DNA from: an uncultured Selenomonas sp.
GTDB lineage: Bacteria > Bacillota > Negativicutes > Selenomonadales > Selenomonadaceae
Length of the DNA stretch: 10,215 nucleotides
Direction: 5' to 3'
NCBI GenBank assembly: GCA_947097535.1
Contig: CAMURM010000031.1
Coordinates: forward strand, 1 to 10,215
Of the stretch, positions 1-6,390 are shown piece after piece; positions within the stretch are counted from its first letter, which is position 1, and every line of letters begins with the position of its first letter. The translations under genes and the position numbers were made by a program. Under the pieces are notes generated by a model. The model was not told where the DNA came from and ran no database searches. It saw only the letters and a program-made list of their open reading frames with translations.

Positions 1-111
1 GTATTCATAATCGCTGATTTCGGGATTGTCGTCGTTGTAATAGCGCACATTGTGGTGACGTATCGTCCGCCGCAACTGTGCCAATTCTTTTTTTATCTCT
101 TGGATGTCCAT
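1..111 (-). CDS. ligA: NAD-dependent DNA ligase LigA, N-terminal fragment (cut by window edge)
   Basis: This is the first 37 codons of a gene that runs off the left edge. The visible peptide contains LRRTIRHHNVRYY at residues 13-25, followed by NPEISDYEY at 29-37. This matches the Ia domain that opens bacterial NAD+-dependent DNA ligases, where the Tyr pair and the SDxEYD motif bind the nicotinamide mononucleotide half of NAD+. The enzyme seals nicks in replication and repair. The ATG at 111-109 is chosen because GAGG (120-117), overlapping the pcrA stop codon, sits 5 nt upstream and because the family motif follows at the usual distance from the N-terminus. The gap to pcrA is 7 nt, so the two are almost certainly co-transcribed, as is common in Firmicutes. 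The adenylation Lys, OB fold, zinc finger, HhH and BRCT regions lie outside the window and cannot be assessed. Confidence 0.9.
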   Translation of the reverse strand, partial: MDIQEIKKELAQLRRTIRHHNVRYYNDDNPEISDYEY

Positions 112-118
112 GCGTGCC

Positions 119-2383
119 TCAGACTTTCTCAATTGGAGCATACTTCTGCATAAGCCCCTTGATACCGATTCCCGGGAAGGCGATCTTGAGCTCGACCTCT
201 TCGCCGCTGCCCTTGACCGAAACGATCGTGCCGATGCCCCACTTGCCGTGACGAGCCTTGTCGCCGGCACGCCACGCCACCTCCATGTTCGGACGTATCG
301 CCGCGCCTGCGACAGAGCGCACCTCCCGCGGCGCGGCGGGCGGCGGCGAAGAGGCGCGGACAGGCGACGCTCCCTGCAGGCTTTGCAGGATCTCAAAGGC
401 GGACTGCGGCTTTCCGAAGCGTGCGGCGGGGGCGAAAGCATTCTGTCCGCTTACGCGCGCCTTTTCCATATAGGTTTCGGGAATCTCCGCGAGGAAGCGC
501 GAGGGCGGATAGATATTGCTCTTGCCGTAGAGCGTGCGCTCGCGCGCATAGCTCAGGTAGAGCCTGCGCTCGGCGCGCGTGATGCCGACGTAGCAGGTGC
601 GCCGCTCCTCCTCGATCTCTTTCGGCTCAAGCAGCGTGCGCGCATGCGGAAAGATGCCCTCTTCCATGCCCACGAGGAAGACAACAGGAAACTCCAATCC
701 CTTTGCCGAATGAAGCGTCATGAGAGTCACGCGGTCGTCCTCCATATTCGCCGTGTCGACATCGGAAACGAGAGCGACTTGATTCAGAAAGTTTTCTAAG
801 GACGGCTCTTCCTCCGTCTTTTCAAACTCGCGTGCCACGCCGACGAGTTCGCGCAGGTTCTCGATGCGCGTCTGTGCCTCGGGTGTGTCCTGCTTCTCCA
901 AATCCTTGATGTAGCCCGTATCGTCGAGCAGGGCTTCGATAAATTCCGAGAGTGGCATGGTATCGAGCTTCGCCATGAGGTCGAACAGAAGCGCGGCGAA
1001 GGCTTCGAGAAGATTCTTCGTGCGCGCCTTGAAGCCGAGGGCGTCGAGCGCTTCGGGGCTCGAAAGGACGTCGAAGAGTGCCTCTTCCCGCTCTGCCGCG
1101 TACTGCGTGAGACTGGTGATCGTCGCGGCGCCGATGCCGCGCTTGGGCACGTTGATGATGCGCAGAAGGCTCACGGCGTCGAAAGGATTGTAGAGGACGT
1201 GGAGGTAGGCGATGATGTCCTTGATTTCCATGCGGTCGTAGAACTTCAAGCCGCCCACCATCGTGTAGGGCAAGCCCGCCGCCATCATGGCCTCTTCGAA
1301 GACGCGCGACTGTGCATTCGTGCGGTAAAGCACGGCGATATCGCCGTAGGCGACGGAGAAAAGCGTCTTCTGCTTCTGCACGGTATCGACGACGAACCTT
1401 GCCTCGTCGCGCTCGTCTTCCGCCCGGTAGAGGACGATCTTCTCTCCCGTGGCATTCTCCGTCCAGAGCTTCTTGGGCTTGCGGTTCTCGTTGTTCTCGA
1501 TGACGGCATTGGCTGCTGCCAGGATGTTTTTCGTCGAGCGGTAGTTCTGTTCGAGCTTGATCGTCTTTGCCTCGGGAAAATCCTTCTCGAAGTTCAGGAT
1601 GTTGCTGATGTCCGCGCCGCGCCAGCCGTAGATGGACTGGTCGGCATCGCCCACGACGCAGAGGTTGTGGTGTTCAGCTGCAAGCAGCGTCGTGAGCCTG
1701 TACTGGGCGCCGTTCGTATCCTGATACTCGTCGATGAGGATGTAGCGAAAGCGCTGCTGGTACTTTTGGCGCAGTTCCGTATTGTTTTCCAACAGGTCGA
1801 CGGAGAGCAGCAGGAGATCGTCGAAGTCCAGGGCGTTGTTTTCACGCAGCTTCTTGTCGTAGAGCCCGAACAGCTCCGCGATCTTCGCCTGATAGAACGT
1901 GTCCGCCTGACGCGCGTAGGCGCGCGGGCCGAGCATGAGGTTCTTGGCGTTGGAGATGGCGCTCTGCACCTTCGCCGGCGCGAACTGCTTATCATCAAGG
2001 TTCAGTTCCTTGAGGCAGGCTTTGATGACGGTCTTGGAATCCGCTGTATCGTAGATGACGAAATTCTTCTTGTAGACCTCGCCCTCCTCGATCTCGCGCC
2101 GCAGAAAGCGCGCGCAGAAGGAATGGAAGGTACTGAGCCATACATCCTTGCCCAGACCGCCGATCATGCTGTCGACGCGCTCGCGCATCTCCGCCGCCGC
2201 CTTGTTCGTGAACGTGATCGCCAAAATTCGGTAAGGCGGCACGCCGTGCGCCAGGAGATTGGCAATGCGGCACGTCAGCACCTTCGTCTTGCCCGAGCCG
2301 GCGCCCGCCATGATGAGCAAAGGGCCGTCGAGATGTTCTACAGCCTCGCGCTGCATGGGATTCAAACCTTGAAAAATATCCAC
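119..2383 (-). CDS. pcrA: ATP-dependent DNA helicase PcrA (UvrD/Rep family, SF1A)
   Basis: This is a 3'-5' DNA helicase acting in repair, rolling-circle replication and removal of protein roadblocks. At 754 aa it has the usual family length. All SF1 motifs are intact: Walker A AGAGSGKT (26-33), Ia TFTNKAAAEM (57-66), II DEYQD (218-222), III GDADQSIYGWRGAD (245-258), IV LEQNYRS (277-283), V TLHSAKGLEF (556-565) and VI YVGITRAERRL (598-608). A variable Ala/Pro-rich linker (about 645-695) leads to a C-terminal Tudor-like domain (about 700-754, with GDKARHGKWGIGTI), which in PcrA/UvrD contacts RNA polymerase. I chose GTG at 2383-2381 because GAGGT (2395-2391) lies 7 nt upstream and the protein then begins MDIFQGLNPMQREAV, as in homologues. 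A longer reading with an ATG at 2464 would start inside the terminator hairpin of the gene before and adds unrelated residues. ligA follows directly. No convincing promoter is seen in the 55 nt between terminator and start. Confidence 0.96.
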   Translation of the reverse strand: MDIFQGLNPMQREAVEHLDGPLLIMAGAGSGKTKVLTCRIANLLAHGVPPYRILAITFTNKAAAEMRERVDSMIGGLGKDVWLSTFHSFCARFLRREIEEGEVYKKNFVIYDTADSKTVIKACLKELNLDDKQFAPAKVQSAISNAKNLMLGPRAYARQADTFYQAKIAELFGLYDKKLRENNALDFDDLLLLSVDLLENNTELRQKYQQRFRYILIDEYQDTNGAQYRLTTLLAAEHHNLCVVGDADQSIYGWRGADISNILNFEKDFPEAKTIKLEQNYRSTKNILAAANAVIENNENRKPKKLWTENATGEKIVLYRAEDERDEARFVVDTVQKQKTLFSVAYGDIAVLYRTNAQSRVFEEAMMAAGLPYTMVGGLKFYDRMEIKDIIAYLHVLYNPFDAVSLLRIINVPKRGIGAATITSLTQYAAEREEALFDVLSSPEALDALGFKARTKNLLEAFAALLFDLMAKLDTMPLSEFIEALLDDTGYIKDLEKQDTPEAQTRIENLRELVGVAREFEKTEEEPSLENFLNQVALVSDVDTANMEDDRVTLMTLHSAKGLEFPVVFLVGMEEGIFPHARTLLEPKEIEEERRTCYVGITRAERRLYLSYARERTLYGKSNIYPPSRFLAEIPETYMEKARVSGQNAFAPAARFGKPQSAFEILQSLQGASPVRASSPPPAAPREVRSVAGAAIRPNMEVAWRAGDKARHGKWGIGTIVSVKGSGEEVELKIAFPGIGIKGLMQKYAPIEKV

Positions 2384-2390
2384 TGTATCA

Positions 2391-2395
2391 ACCTC
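2391..2395 (-). promoter_or_regulatory. Ribosome binding site of pcrA (sets the GTG start)
   Basis: GAGGT on the minus strand ends 7 nt before the GTG at 2383. It is the only good Shine-Dalgarno match near the start of the helicase homology and decides for GTG over the upstream in-frame ATG at 2464. Confidence 0.7.
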
Positions 2396-2438
2396 GCTAA
2401 TCCAAGGAGCGTATCGTCTCGGCGGCAAGCCGCAAGCG

Positions 2439-2475
2439 AAAAGGCTGCCGCAGACATACTGCAACAGCCTCTTTT
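2439..2475 (-). terminator. Rho-independent terminator after the pyrophosphatase gene
   Basis: The minus strand reads AAAAG, then the stem arm AGGCTGTTGCAG, loop TATGT, arm CTGCGGCAGCCT, then TTTT. The arms pair over 12 bp (2470-2459 with 2453-2442), with two U-G wobbles in the minus-strand RNA, followed by a short U tract. It begins about 20 nt after the pyrophosphatase stop codon. A-rich sequence on the other side makes it look bidirectional. In plus-strand RNA, however, the two wobbles become A-C mismatches, so it is a better terminator for the minus strand, where all genes lie. Confidence 0.75.
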
Positions 2476-2492
2476 CCTGCTTTTTACAGCCC

Positions 2493-4142
2493 TCACTGCT
2501 TTTTGATCAATTTGACAGCTTCCGAAAGGGGCGGGATGATCTGCTTCTTGCGCGACATGACGCCGGGCAGATAGATATGCGTGCCGCTGGCATCCTTGTG
2601 GAACGCCTCGCCGATCAGCGTCTTAGGCGATCCCGTGTAGAGCAGGTACGTCCCCTCGGTGATGATGTCCGTGACCATGACGAGGCTCAGATCGTAGCCT
2701 TCCTTCTTGCAGATGTCTGCCATGCTCTTGACGATGTCCGCCTCGATATCCATGACCTCTTTCGTATCCATGACAGAGATCTGGCTGACGATGACGCGGT
2801 AATCGCCGATCTGAAATTCCTTCATGTCGTTCTTCGTGATCTCAAGCGGCGACATGTTGCCGATGCCCGAGCCCGCCTTGAGCATCGCCATGCCGTATTC
2901 CATGACGTCTACATCGGCGATCTCCGCCAGGCGCTCCGCCGTCTTCTTGTCGTACGGCGTGCACGTCGGCGACTTGAAGAGCACGGTGTCGGAAAGGATT
3001 GCCGAGAGGAGCAGACCCGCGATTGACGGCGGGATATCGACGTCCCTGTGCCAGTGCATGTTCGCCACGATCGTTGCCGTGCAGCCCACAGGCTCCTGGC
3101 GCGTGAAGATCGGCTCGCTCGTCTGAATGCCGCCGAGGCGGTGATGGTCGATGATCTCAAGGATCTTTGCCTCCTCGATGCCCTCGACCGCCTGCCCGCG
3201 CTCGTTGTGGTCGACGAGGATGACGCGCTCACGCTCCGGCACCATGAGCATGTCCTTGCTCACGAGGCCGACGAGCTTGCCGTTTTCCACGACGGGATAA
3301 TTGCGATAGCTGTACTGTTCCATCGTCCCCTTGATGTCGCTCAGGAGGTCGAGCGGCTTGAAGGCGATGAGCTCCTTCTGCATGATGCGCTTGACGGGAA
3401 CGCACTGATTGATGAGACGCGCGCATGTGTAAGTGTCGTAGGGCGTATTGATGATCAGCATGTGGCGCGCTTCCGCTTCCTCGATGACGCCCGCCGAGAT
3501 CCTGCCGTTGCCCGTGACGATCATGCAGTCGATGCCCTGCTTCAGGCAGTCGATCAAAGTTTCATCCCTGCGGTCGCCGATCAGGACGACGTCGTGCTCC
3601 TTTATGACATCCTGAATCATGTTGATGCTGCCCGCGGCTATGCGCACATTGCCGCGAATCTTGCCGCCCTCATCGCCGTTGACGATGGCCTCGCCGTCGA
3701 TGACGTGGATCACATCGCGGAAGGAGACGCCCGCATCGGCGAGGTTCTGCATGCTGAGCTCTTTGAAGTAGCGCTGCGCGAGATCGCTGACGGTCACGAT
3801 GCCGACGAGCTGCTCCTCCTTGTCGACGACGGGAACGGACTTCAAATCATTTTCGCGCATGATTTCGCCGAGATGGCGCAGACTGTCGCTTTCCTTGACG
3901 ACGGTCTTGCAGTCGAGCGTGATGTCCTTCACGCGCGGATAAAGGTCGGTGATGAGAAGCGGCTGCTCCACGCGGAAATGGTTCAGAGCGAACTTCGTTT
4001 CCTCGTTGATCTTGCCCGCGCGCGCCGGCACGACATTCTCCCCCAGCGCCTGCTTCAGATGAGCGTAGCCGATCGCGGAGCAGATGGAGTCCGTGTCGGG
4101 GTTGCGATGCCCTATGGTATAAATCGGTTTCGTATTTTTCAT
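2493..4142 (-). CDS. ppaC: Manganese-dependent inorganic pyrophosphatase, family II, with CBS-DRTGG-CBS regulatory insert
   Basis: This cytosolic enzyme hydrolyses pyrophosphate to phosphate and pulls PPi-releasing biosynthetic steps forward. The 549 aa protein has the split DHH layout of CBS-pyrophosphatases. An N-terminal DHH part carries GHRNPDTDS (11-19), with metal ligands His12, Asp16 and Asp18. A CBS domain follows (about 73-130), then a DRTGG-type domain (about 140-250) and a second CBS domain (about 252-302). The DHH part resumes with VDHNE (310-314), DHH (332-334) and SDT (384-386). The C-terminal DHHA2 domain has the substrate-binding RKKQ (531-534). All catalytic motifs are present. 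Known members of this subfamily are inhibited by AMP/ADP and activated by ATP or diadenosine polyphosphates through the CBS domains; that regulation is inferred here. The ATG at 4142 has GGGAGG 10 nt upstream and gives the usual N-terminus. An open frame continues upstream but crosses the promoter. The gene has its own promoter and terminator. Confidence 0.95.
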   Translation of the reverse strand: MKNTKPIYTIGHRNPDTDSICSAIGYAHLKQALGENVVPARAGKINEETKFALNHFRVEQPLLITDLYPRVKDITLDCKTVVKESDSLRHLGEIMRENDLKSVPVVDKEEQLVGIVTVSDLAQRYFKELSMQNLADAGVSFRDVIHVIDGEAIVNGDEGGKIRGNVRIAAGSINMIQDVIKEHDVVLIGDRRDETLIDCLKQGIDCMIVTGNGRISAGVIEEAEARHMLIINTPYDTYTCARLINQCVPVKRIMQKELIAFKPLDLLSDIKGTMEQYSYRNYPVVENGKLVGLVSKDMLMVPERERVILVDHNERGQAVEGIEEAKILEIIDHHRLGGIQTSEPIFTRQEPVGCTATIVANMHWHRDVDIPPSIAGLLLSAILSDTVLFKSPTCTPYDKKTAERLAEIADVDVMEYGMAMLKAGSGIGNMSPLEITKNDMKEFQIGDYRVIVSQISVMDTKEVMDIEADIVKSMADICKKEGYDLSLVMVTDIITEGTYLLYTGSPKTLIGEAFHKDASGTHIYLPGVMSRKKQIIPPLSEAVKLIKKQ

Positions 4143-4247
4143 CGAAAAGAAGCCTCCCGTTTTCAGATGATAAGAATTGCGGATAAAATGACATGCTGAA
4201 CTTATCAGTGATTCCGTTATCCGTACTTCCGACATATCACGGTTTCC
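4143..4247 (-). promoter_or_regulatory. Leader region of the pyrophosphatase gene with interleaved inverted repeats
   Basis: About 100 nt separate the likely transcription start (near 4241) from the ATG. In the minus strand, in order, lie CGGATAA (4223-4217), TGATAAG (4207-4201), TTATCCG (4186-4180) and CTTATCA (4174-4168). The first pairs perfectly with the third and the second with the fourth, 7 bp each. The two pairings interleave, so they can only form as alternatives or as a pseudoknot. A further 5 bp pair, GTGAT/ATCAC (4240-4236 with 4212-4208), sits at the 5' end. There is no U tract typical of an attenuator, and I recognise no known riboswitch. The GATAA-containing copies could equally be protein-binding half sites in DNA. 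Confidence 0.4.
4153..4158 (-). promoter_or_regulatory. Ribosome binding site of the pyrophosphatase gene
   Basis: GGGAGG on the minus strand lies 10 nt before the ATG at 4142. This supports that start over the in-frame ATG codons at 4235 and 4283, which lack a comparable site. The ATG at 4283 also lies upstream of the promoter's -10 box. Confidence 0.75.
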
Positions 4248-4277
4248 ATTATAGCCTACGATGCGCATGGAAGGCAA
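4248..4277 (-). promoter_or_regulatory. Sigma-A-type promoter of the pyrophosphatase gene
   Basis: The minus strand reads TTGCCT (4277-4272) as -35 (4 of 6 consensus bases), an 18 bp spacer, and a perfect TATAAT (4253-4248) as -10. It lies in the gap after the nitroreductase gene, in the correct orientation, and predicts a start near 4241. I see no clear terminator between the nitroreductase and this promoter, so read-through from the his operon may add to expression. Confidence 0.75.
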
Positions 4278-4298
4278 GCCCACATCGGCATGAGAAAG

Positions 4299-4934
4299 CT
4301 AGATCCTGCCGACGCAGGCGGCGTGTACGATTTTTTTCTCTTCCCCGTCGAGCTTGAGTTCTCGATGCAGTGCTCCTTCGTCAAACCTGCCGACGGCGCA
4401 GGCACCGAGGCCGAGCGCTTCGGCTGTCAGATAGAGGTTCTGTCCGACGTGGCCGGCGTCGAGGTAGACGTATTCATAGACCTTGCGCCCATAGGTGCGT
4501 ATGCCGCGCAGGATGTCCGCGAACCACAGGAAGATTGCGGCGCTCTGCCGCACCATAGCCTGCTGCTCGAAGGCGGCAGGCACATCGTTCGCTGCTTCTT
4601 CGGGGAGAGCGATGCGCTTCAAGACGTGCTCTACGGGTATGAATTGATAAAGTCCTGCGGGCACGTCCTCGACATTCTGCAGGTAAAGAAGCGTCGTCAA
4701 CGGATGGAGCGCCGCTGCCGACGGCACATTGCGCAGCGTGCCGCCGCCCTCGCAGACCATCTTCACGCCCTGCGTGCACCACAGGAGATAGGAAAGCTCG
4801 GCTTTGCTCAGAGGCTCTTTCGTATACTGCCTGCGGCTCGCGCGCAGCTCGATGAGCTCAAGGAAGTTGATTTCTTTATCGGGCAGAAGATCGGGCTCGG
4901 GCAGCCGCACGATGTCCCCTTTCATTTCACACAT
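4299..4934 (-). CDS. SagB/ThcOx-like nitroreductase-family oxidoreductase
   Basis: This 211 aa protein belongs to the FMN-dependent nitroreductase fold, closest in motif pattern to the SagB-type branch. RASRRQYTKEPLSKAELSYLLW (31-52, with Arg34 and Arg35) is the phosphate-contacting N-terminal motif. VPSAAALHPL (70-79) corresponds to the usual PSAGALHPL, with the second Gly replaced by Ala. AGLYQFIPVEHVL (93-105) and DAGHVGQNLYLTAEALGLGACAVG (159-182) complete the signature. No signal peptide or membrane segment is seen, so it should be cytosolic. Its substrate is unknown. SagB proteins in azoline peptide clusters oxidise thiazolines and oxazolines, but no cyclodehydratase or precursor peptide gene is visible here. 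The frame overlaps hisIE by 8 nt if ATG at 4934 is used; an in-frame ATG at 4925 just after the hisIE stop is the alternative. Neither has a good Shine-Dalgarno site, which suggests coupling to hisIE translation. Confidence 0.85.
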   Translation of the reverse strand: MCEMKGDIVRLPEPDLLPDKEINFLELIELRASRRQYTKEPLSKAELSYLLWCTQGVKMVCEGGGTLRNVPSAAALHPLTTLLYLQNVEDVPAGLYQFIPVEHVLKRIALPEEAANDVPAAFEQQAMVRQSAAIFLWFADILRGIRTYGRKVYEYVYLDAGHVGQNLYLTAEALGLGACAVGRFDEGALHRELKLDGEEKKIVHAACVGRI

Positions 4935-5634
4935 CGGGGCGCACGCCGTCCTTGCCCGTGAACTGGTGGTAGCTGCCGCCGCTCCTGCGATTCATGAGCT
5001 CGACGAAGAGCTCGTCGGGCACGATGTTGTGGAAAGCGAGGAGCACGAGGCAGTGGTACCAGAGATCGCCCATCTCGTAGAGGATGTCGCTCTTATCCAT
5101 GTTCTTGGAGGCGATGATCGTTTCCGCCGCTTCCTCGCCCACCTTTTTGAGGATCTTGTCCTGCCCCTTGTCGAAGAGGTAGTTCGTGTAGGAGCCTTCG
5201 ACGGGATGGACGCGCCGCTCCTGAATGACATGGTAGACGGCGTTGAGGACTTCCGCGAGCGAAGTCTGCGCCTCTTCGGGCACGAGCGCGATGCCCTTCT
5301 CACTCTCGCCGAGTCTGCGTCCGCTGAAGCACGAGTAAGTGCCCGTATGGCAGGCGACGCCCACCTGATGGACGCGCACGAGCAGCGTGTCGCCGTCGCA
5401 GTCGTAGGAGATCTCTTTTACCTGCTGCACGTTGCCCGAAGTCTCGCCCTTGCGCCAGAGCTTTTGGCGCGAGCGGCTGTAAAACCATGTGAAGCCCGTT
5501 TCCAAAGTCTTTTGCAGCGACTCCTCGTTCATGTAGGCGAGCATCAGCACTTCGCCGTTTTCCTCCTGGACGATGGCGGGAACAAGCCCCTTTTCATCAA
5601 AATGTATCATGGAAATATCAACAGAAGTATTCAT
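4927..5634 (-). CDS. hisIE: Bifunctional phosphoribosyl-AMP cyclohydrolase / phosphoribosyl-ATP pyrophosphohydrolase HisIE
   Basis: This fusion carries out histidine steps 2 and 3: the HisE part cleaves PR-ATP to PR-AMP and PPi, and the HisI part opens the adenine ring. The HisI domain (about 9-115) has LVPAIVQ (17-23), WFYSRSRQKLWRKGETSGN (50-68), the metal-binding DCDGD (78-82, with Asp78, Asp80 and Asp82 for Mg and Cys79 for Zn), and CHTG...C (Cys95, Cys102) supplying the other zinc ligands. The HisE domain (about 125-215) has GSYTNYLFDKG (147-157), KKVGEEAAETIIA (163-175) and YEMGDLWYH (186-194). After the expected HisE end near residue 217 there is a tail of about 18 residues ending GKDGVRPDV. 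The ATG at 5634 overlaps the hisF stop in an ATGA and has GGAGGT 6 nt upstream. The nitroreductase frame starts across its stop codon. Confidence 0.96.
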   Translation of the reverse strand: MNTSVDISMIHFDEKGLVPAIVQEENGEVLMLAYMNEESLQKTLETGFTWFYSRSRQKLWRKGETSGNVQQVKEISYDCDGDTLLVRVHQVGVACHTGTYSCFSGRRLGESEKGIALVPEEAQTSLAEVLNAVYHVIQERRVHPVEGSYTNYLFDKGQDKILKKVGEEAAETIIASKNMDKSDILYEMGDLWYHCLVLLAFHNIVPDELFVELMNRRSGGSYHQFTGKDGVRPDV

Positions 5635-6389
5635 AATCTTACCTCCACGCCACGATTCTTCAGATAATCCTTGACTTCCCTTATGGTAAACTCGCCGTAA
5701 TGGAAGACCGAGGCGGCGAGGACGGCGTCCGCCTTCCCCTCCGTCAGCACATCATAAAAATGCGAGAGCTTTCCCGCACCGCCCGAGGCGATGACGGGCA
5801 CGGGGACGCTTTCCGAAACGGCGCGCGTCAGGGGGATGTCGTAGCCGTCCTTCGTGCCGTCAGCATCCATGCTCGTCAGGAGGATCTCGCCCGCGCCGAG
5901 GTCGACGCCCTGCCTCGCCCATTCGAGGCAATCCATGCCCGTCGGCGTCCTGCCGCCATTGATGTAGACCTCCCAGCGCCCCTCGCCGCTCTTTCGCGCG
6001 TCGATCGCGAGGACGATGCACTGCCTGCCGAACCGCTCGGCGCCGAGGCGCAGGACAGCGGGATCCTTCACGGCAGCCGTGTTGAAGGAGATCTTGTCCG
6101 CGCCTGATTTCAAGAGCTTGCGGATGTCGTCGGGCGTGCGTATACCGCCGCCGACGGTGAACGGAATGAACATCTCGGAGGCGCAGGCCTGTGCCACCTG
6201 AACGATGGTCGAGCGCTCCTCGTGCGACGCCGTGATGTCGAGAAACACGAGCTCGTCGGCGCCCTCTCTGTCATAGCGTGCCGCCAGCTCGACGGGATCG
6301 CCCGCATCGCGCAGTCCGACGAAGTTCGTGCCCTTGACGACGCGTCCGTTCCTCACATCGAGGCAGGGAATGATGCGCTTCGTATACAT
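5631..6389 (-). CDS. hisF: Imidazole glycerol phosphate synthase subunit HisF (cyclase)
   Basis: This (beta/alpha)8-barrel subunit takes ammonia from HisH and converts PRFAR to imidazole glycerol phosphate plus AICAR, which returns to purine synthesis. The protein is 252 aa, the normal length. The catalytic acid/base pair is in its standard place: Asp11 in RIIPCLDV and Asp130 in VLAIDAR. The phosphate-binding and barrel motifs TVGGGIRTPDDI (78-89), LTSMDADGT (171-179) and VIASGGAGK (199-207) are intact. I chose ATG at 6389, giving MYTKRIIPCLDV, with GGGGAGGGG directly upstream. A reading from 6416 would add nine residues overlapping the end of hisA and lose this ribosome site. Only 1 nt separates it from the hisA stop, and its own stop overlaps the hisIE ATG. 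Confidence 0.98.
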   Translation of the reverse strand: MYTKRIIPCLDVRNGRVVKGTNFVGLRDAGDPVELAARYDREGADELVFLDITASHEERSTIVQVAQACASEMFIPFTVGGGIRTPDDIRKLLKSGADKISFNTAAVKDPAVLRLGAERFGRQCIVLAIDARKSGEGRWEVYINGGRTPTGMDCLEWARQGVDLGAGEILLTSMDADGTKDGYDIPLTRAVSESVPVPVIASGGAGKLSHFYDVLTEGKADAVLAASVFHYGEFTIREVKDYLKNRGVEVRL

Positions 6390-6390
6390 T

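Noticed and set aside
2421..2432. Short perfect palindrome GCGGCAAGCCGC between the terminator and pcrA.
   Set aside because: The loop would be only two bases and there is no T tract; likely chance in GC-rich DNA.
1199..2506. Long open frame on the plus strand opposite pcrA (435 codons), with similar long plus-strand frames at 3048-4199 and 8097-9392.
   Set aside because: They mirror strong conserved genes on the other strand, have Arg/Ala/Asp/Val-rich compositions typical of antisense frames in GC-rich DNA, and show no recognisable domains or ribosome sites.
2480..2510. Weak promoter-like TTGATC, 16 bp, TGTAAA on the minus strand at the end of the pyrophosphatase gene.
   Set aside because: Only 4 of 6 matches in each box, and transcripts would have to pass the terminator hairpin just downstream to reach pcrA.
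4143..4283. Upstream in-frame extension of the pyrophosphatase to an ATG at 4283.
   Set aside because: It would run through the TATAAT promoter; GGGAGG before the ATG at 4142 and the family N-terminus support the shorter protein.
4254..4298. Possible terminator after the nitroreductase gene (CGATG...CATCG).
   Set aside because: The stem is only 5 bp with a long loop and no T tract, and it overlaps the promoter spacer.
5627..5638. The 12-mer GTATTCATAATC occurs both at 1-12 (inside ligA) and at the hisF/hisIE junction.
   Set aside because: Both copies fall in coding sequence with different reading contexts and no flanking similarity; best explained by chance.
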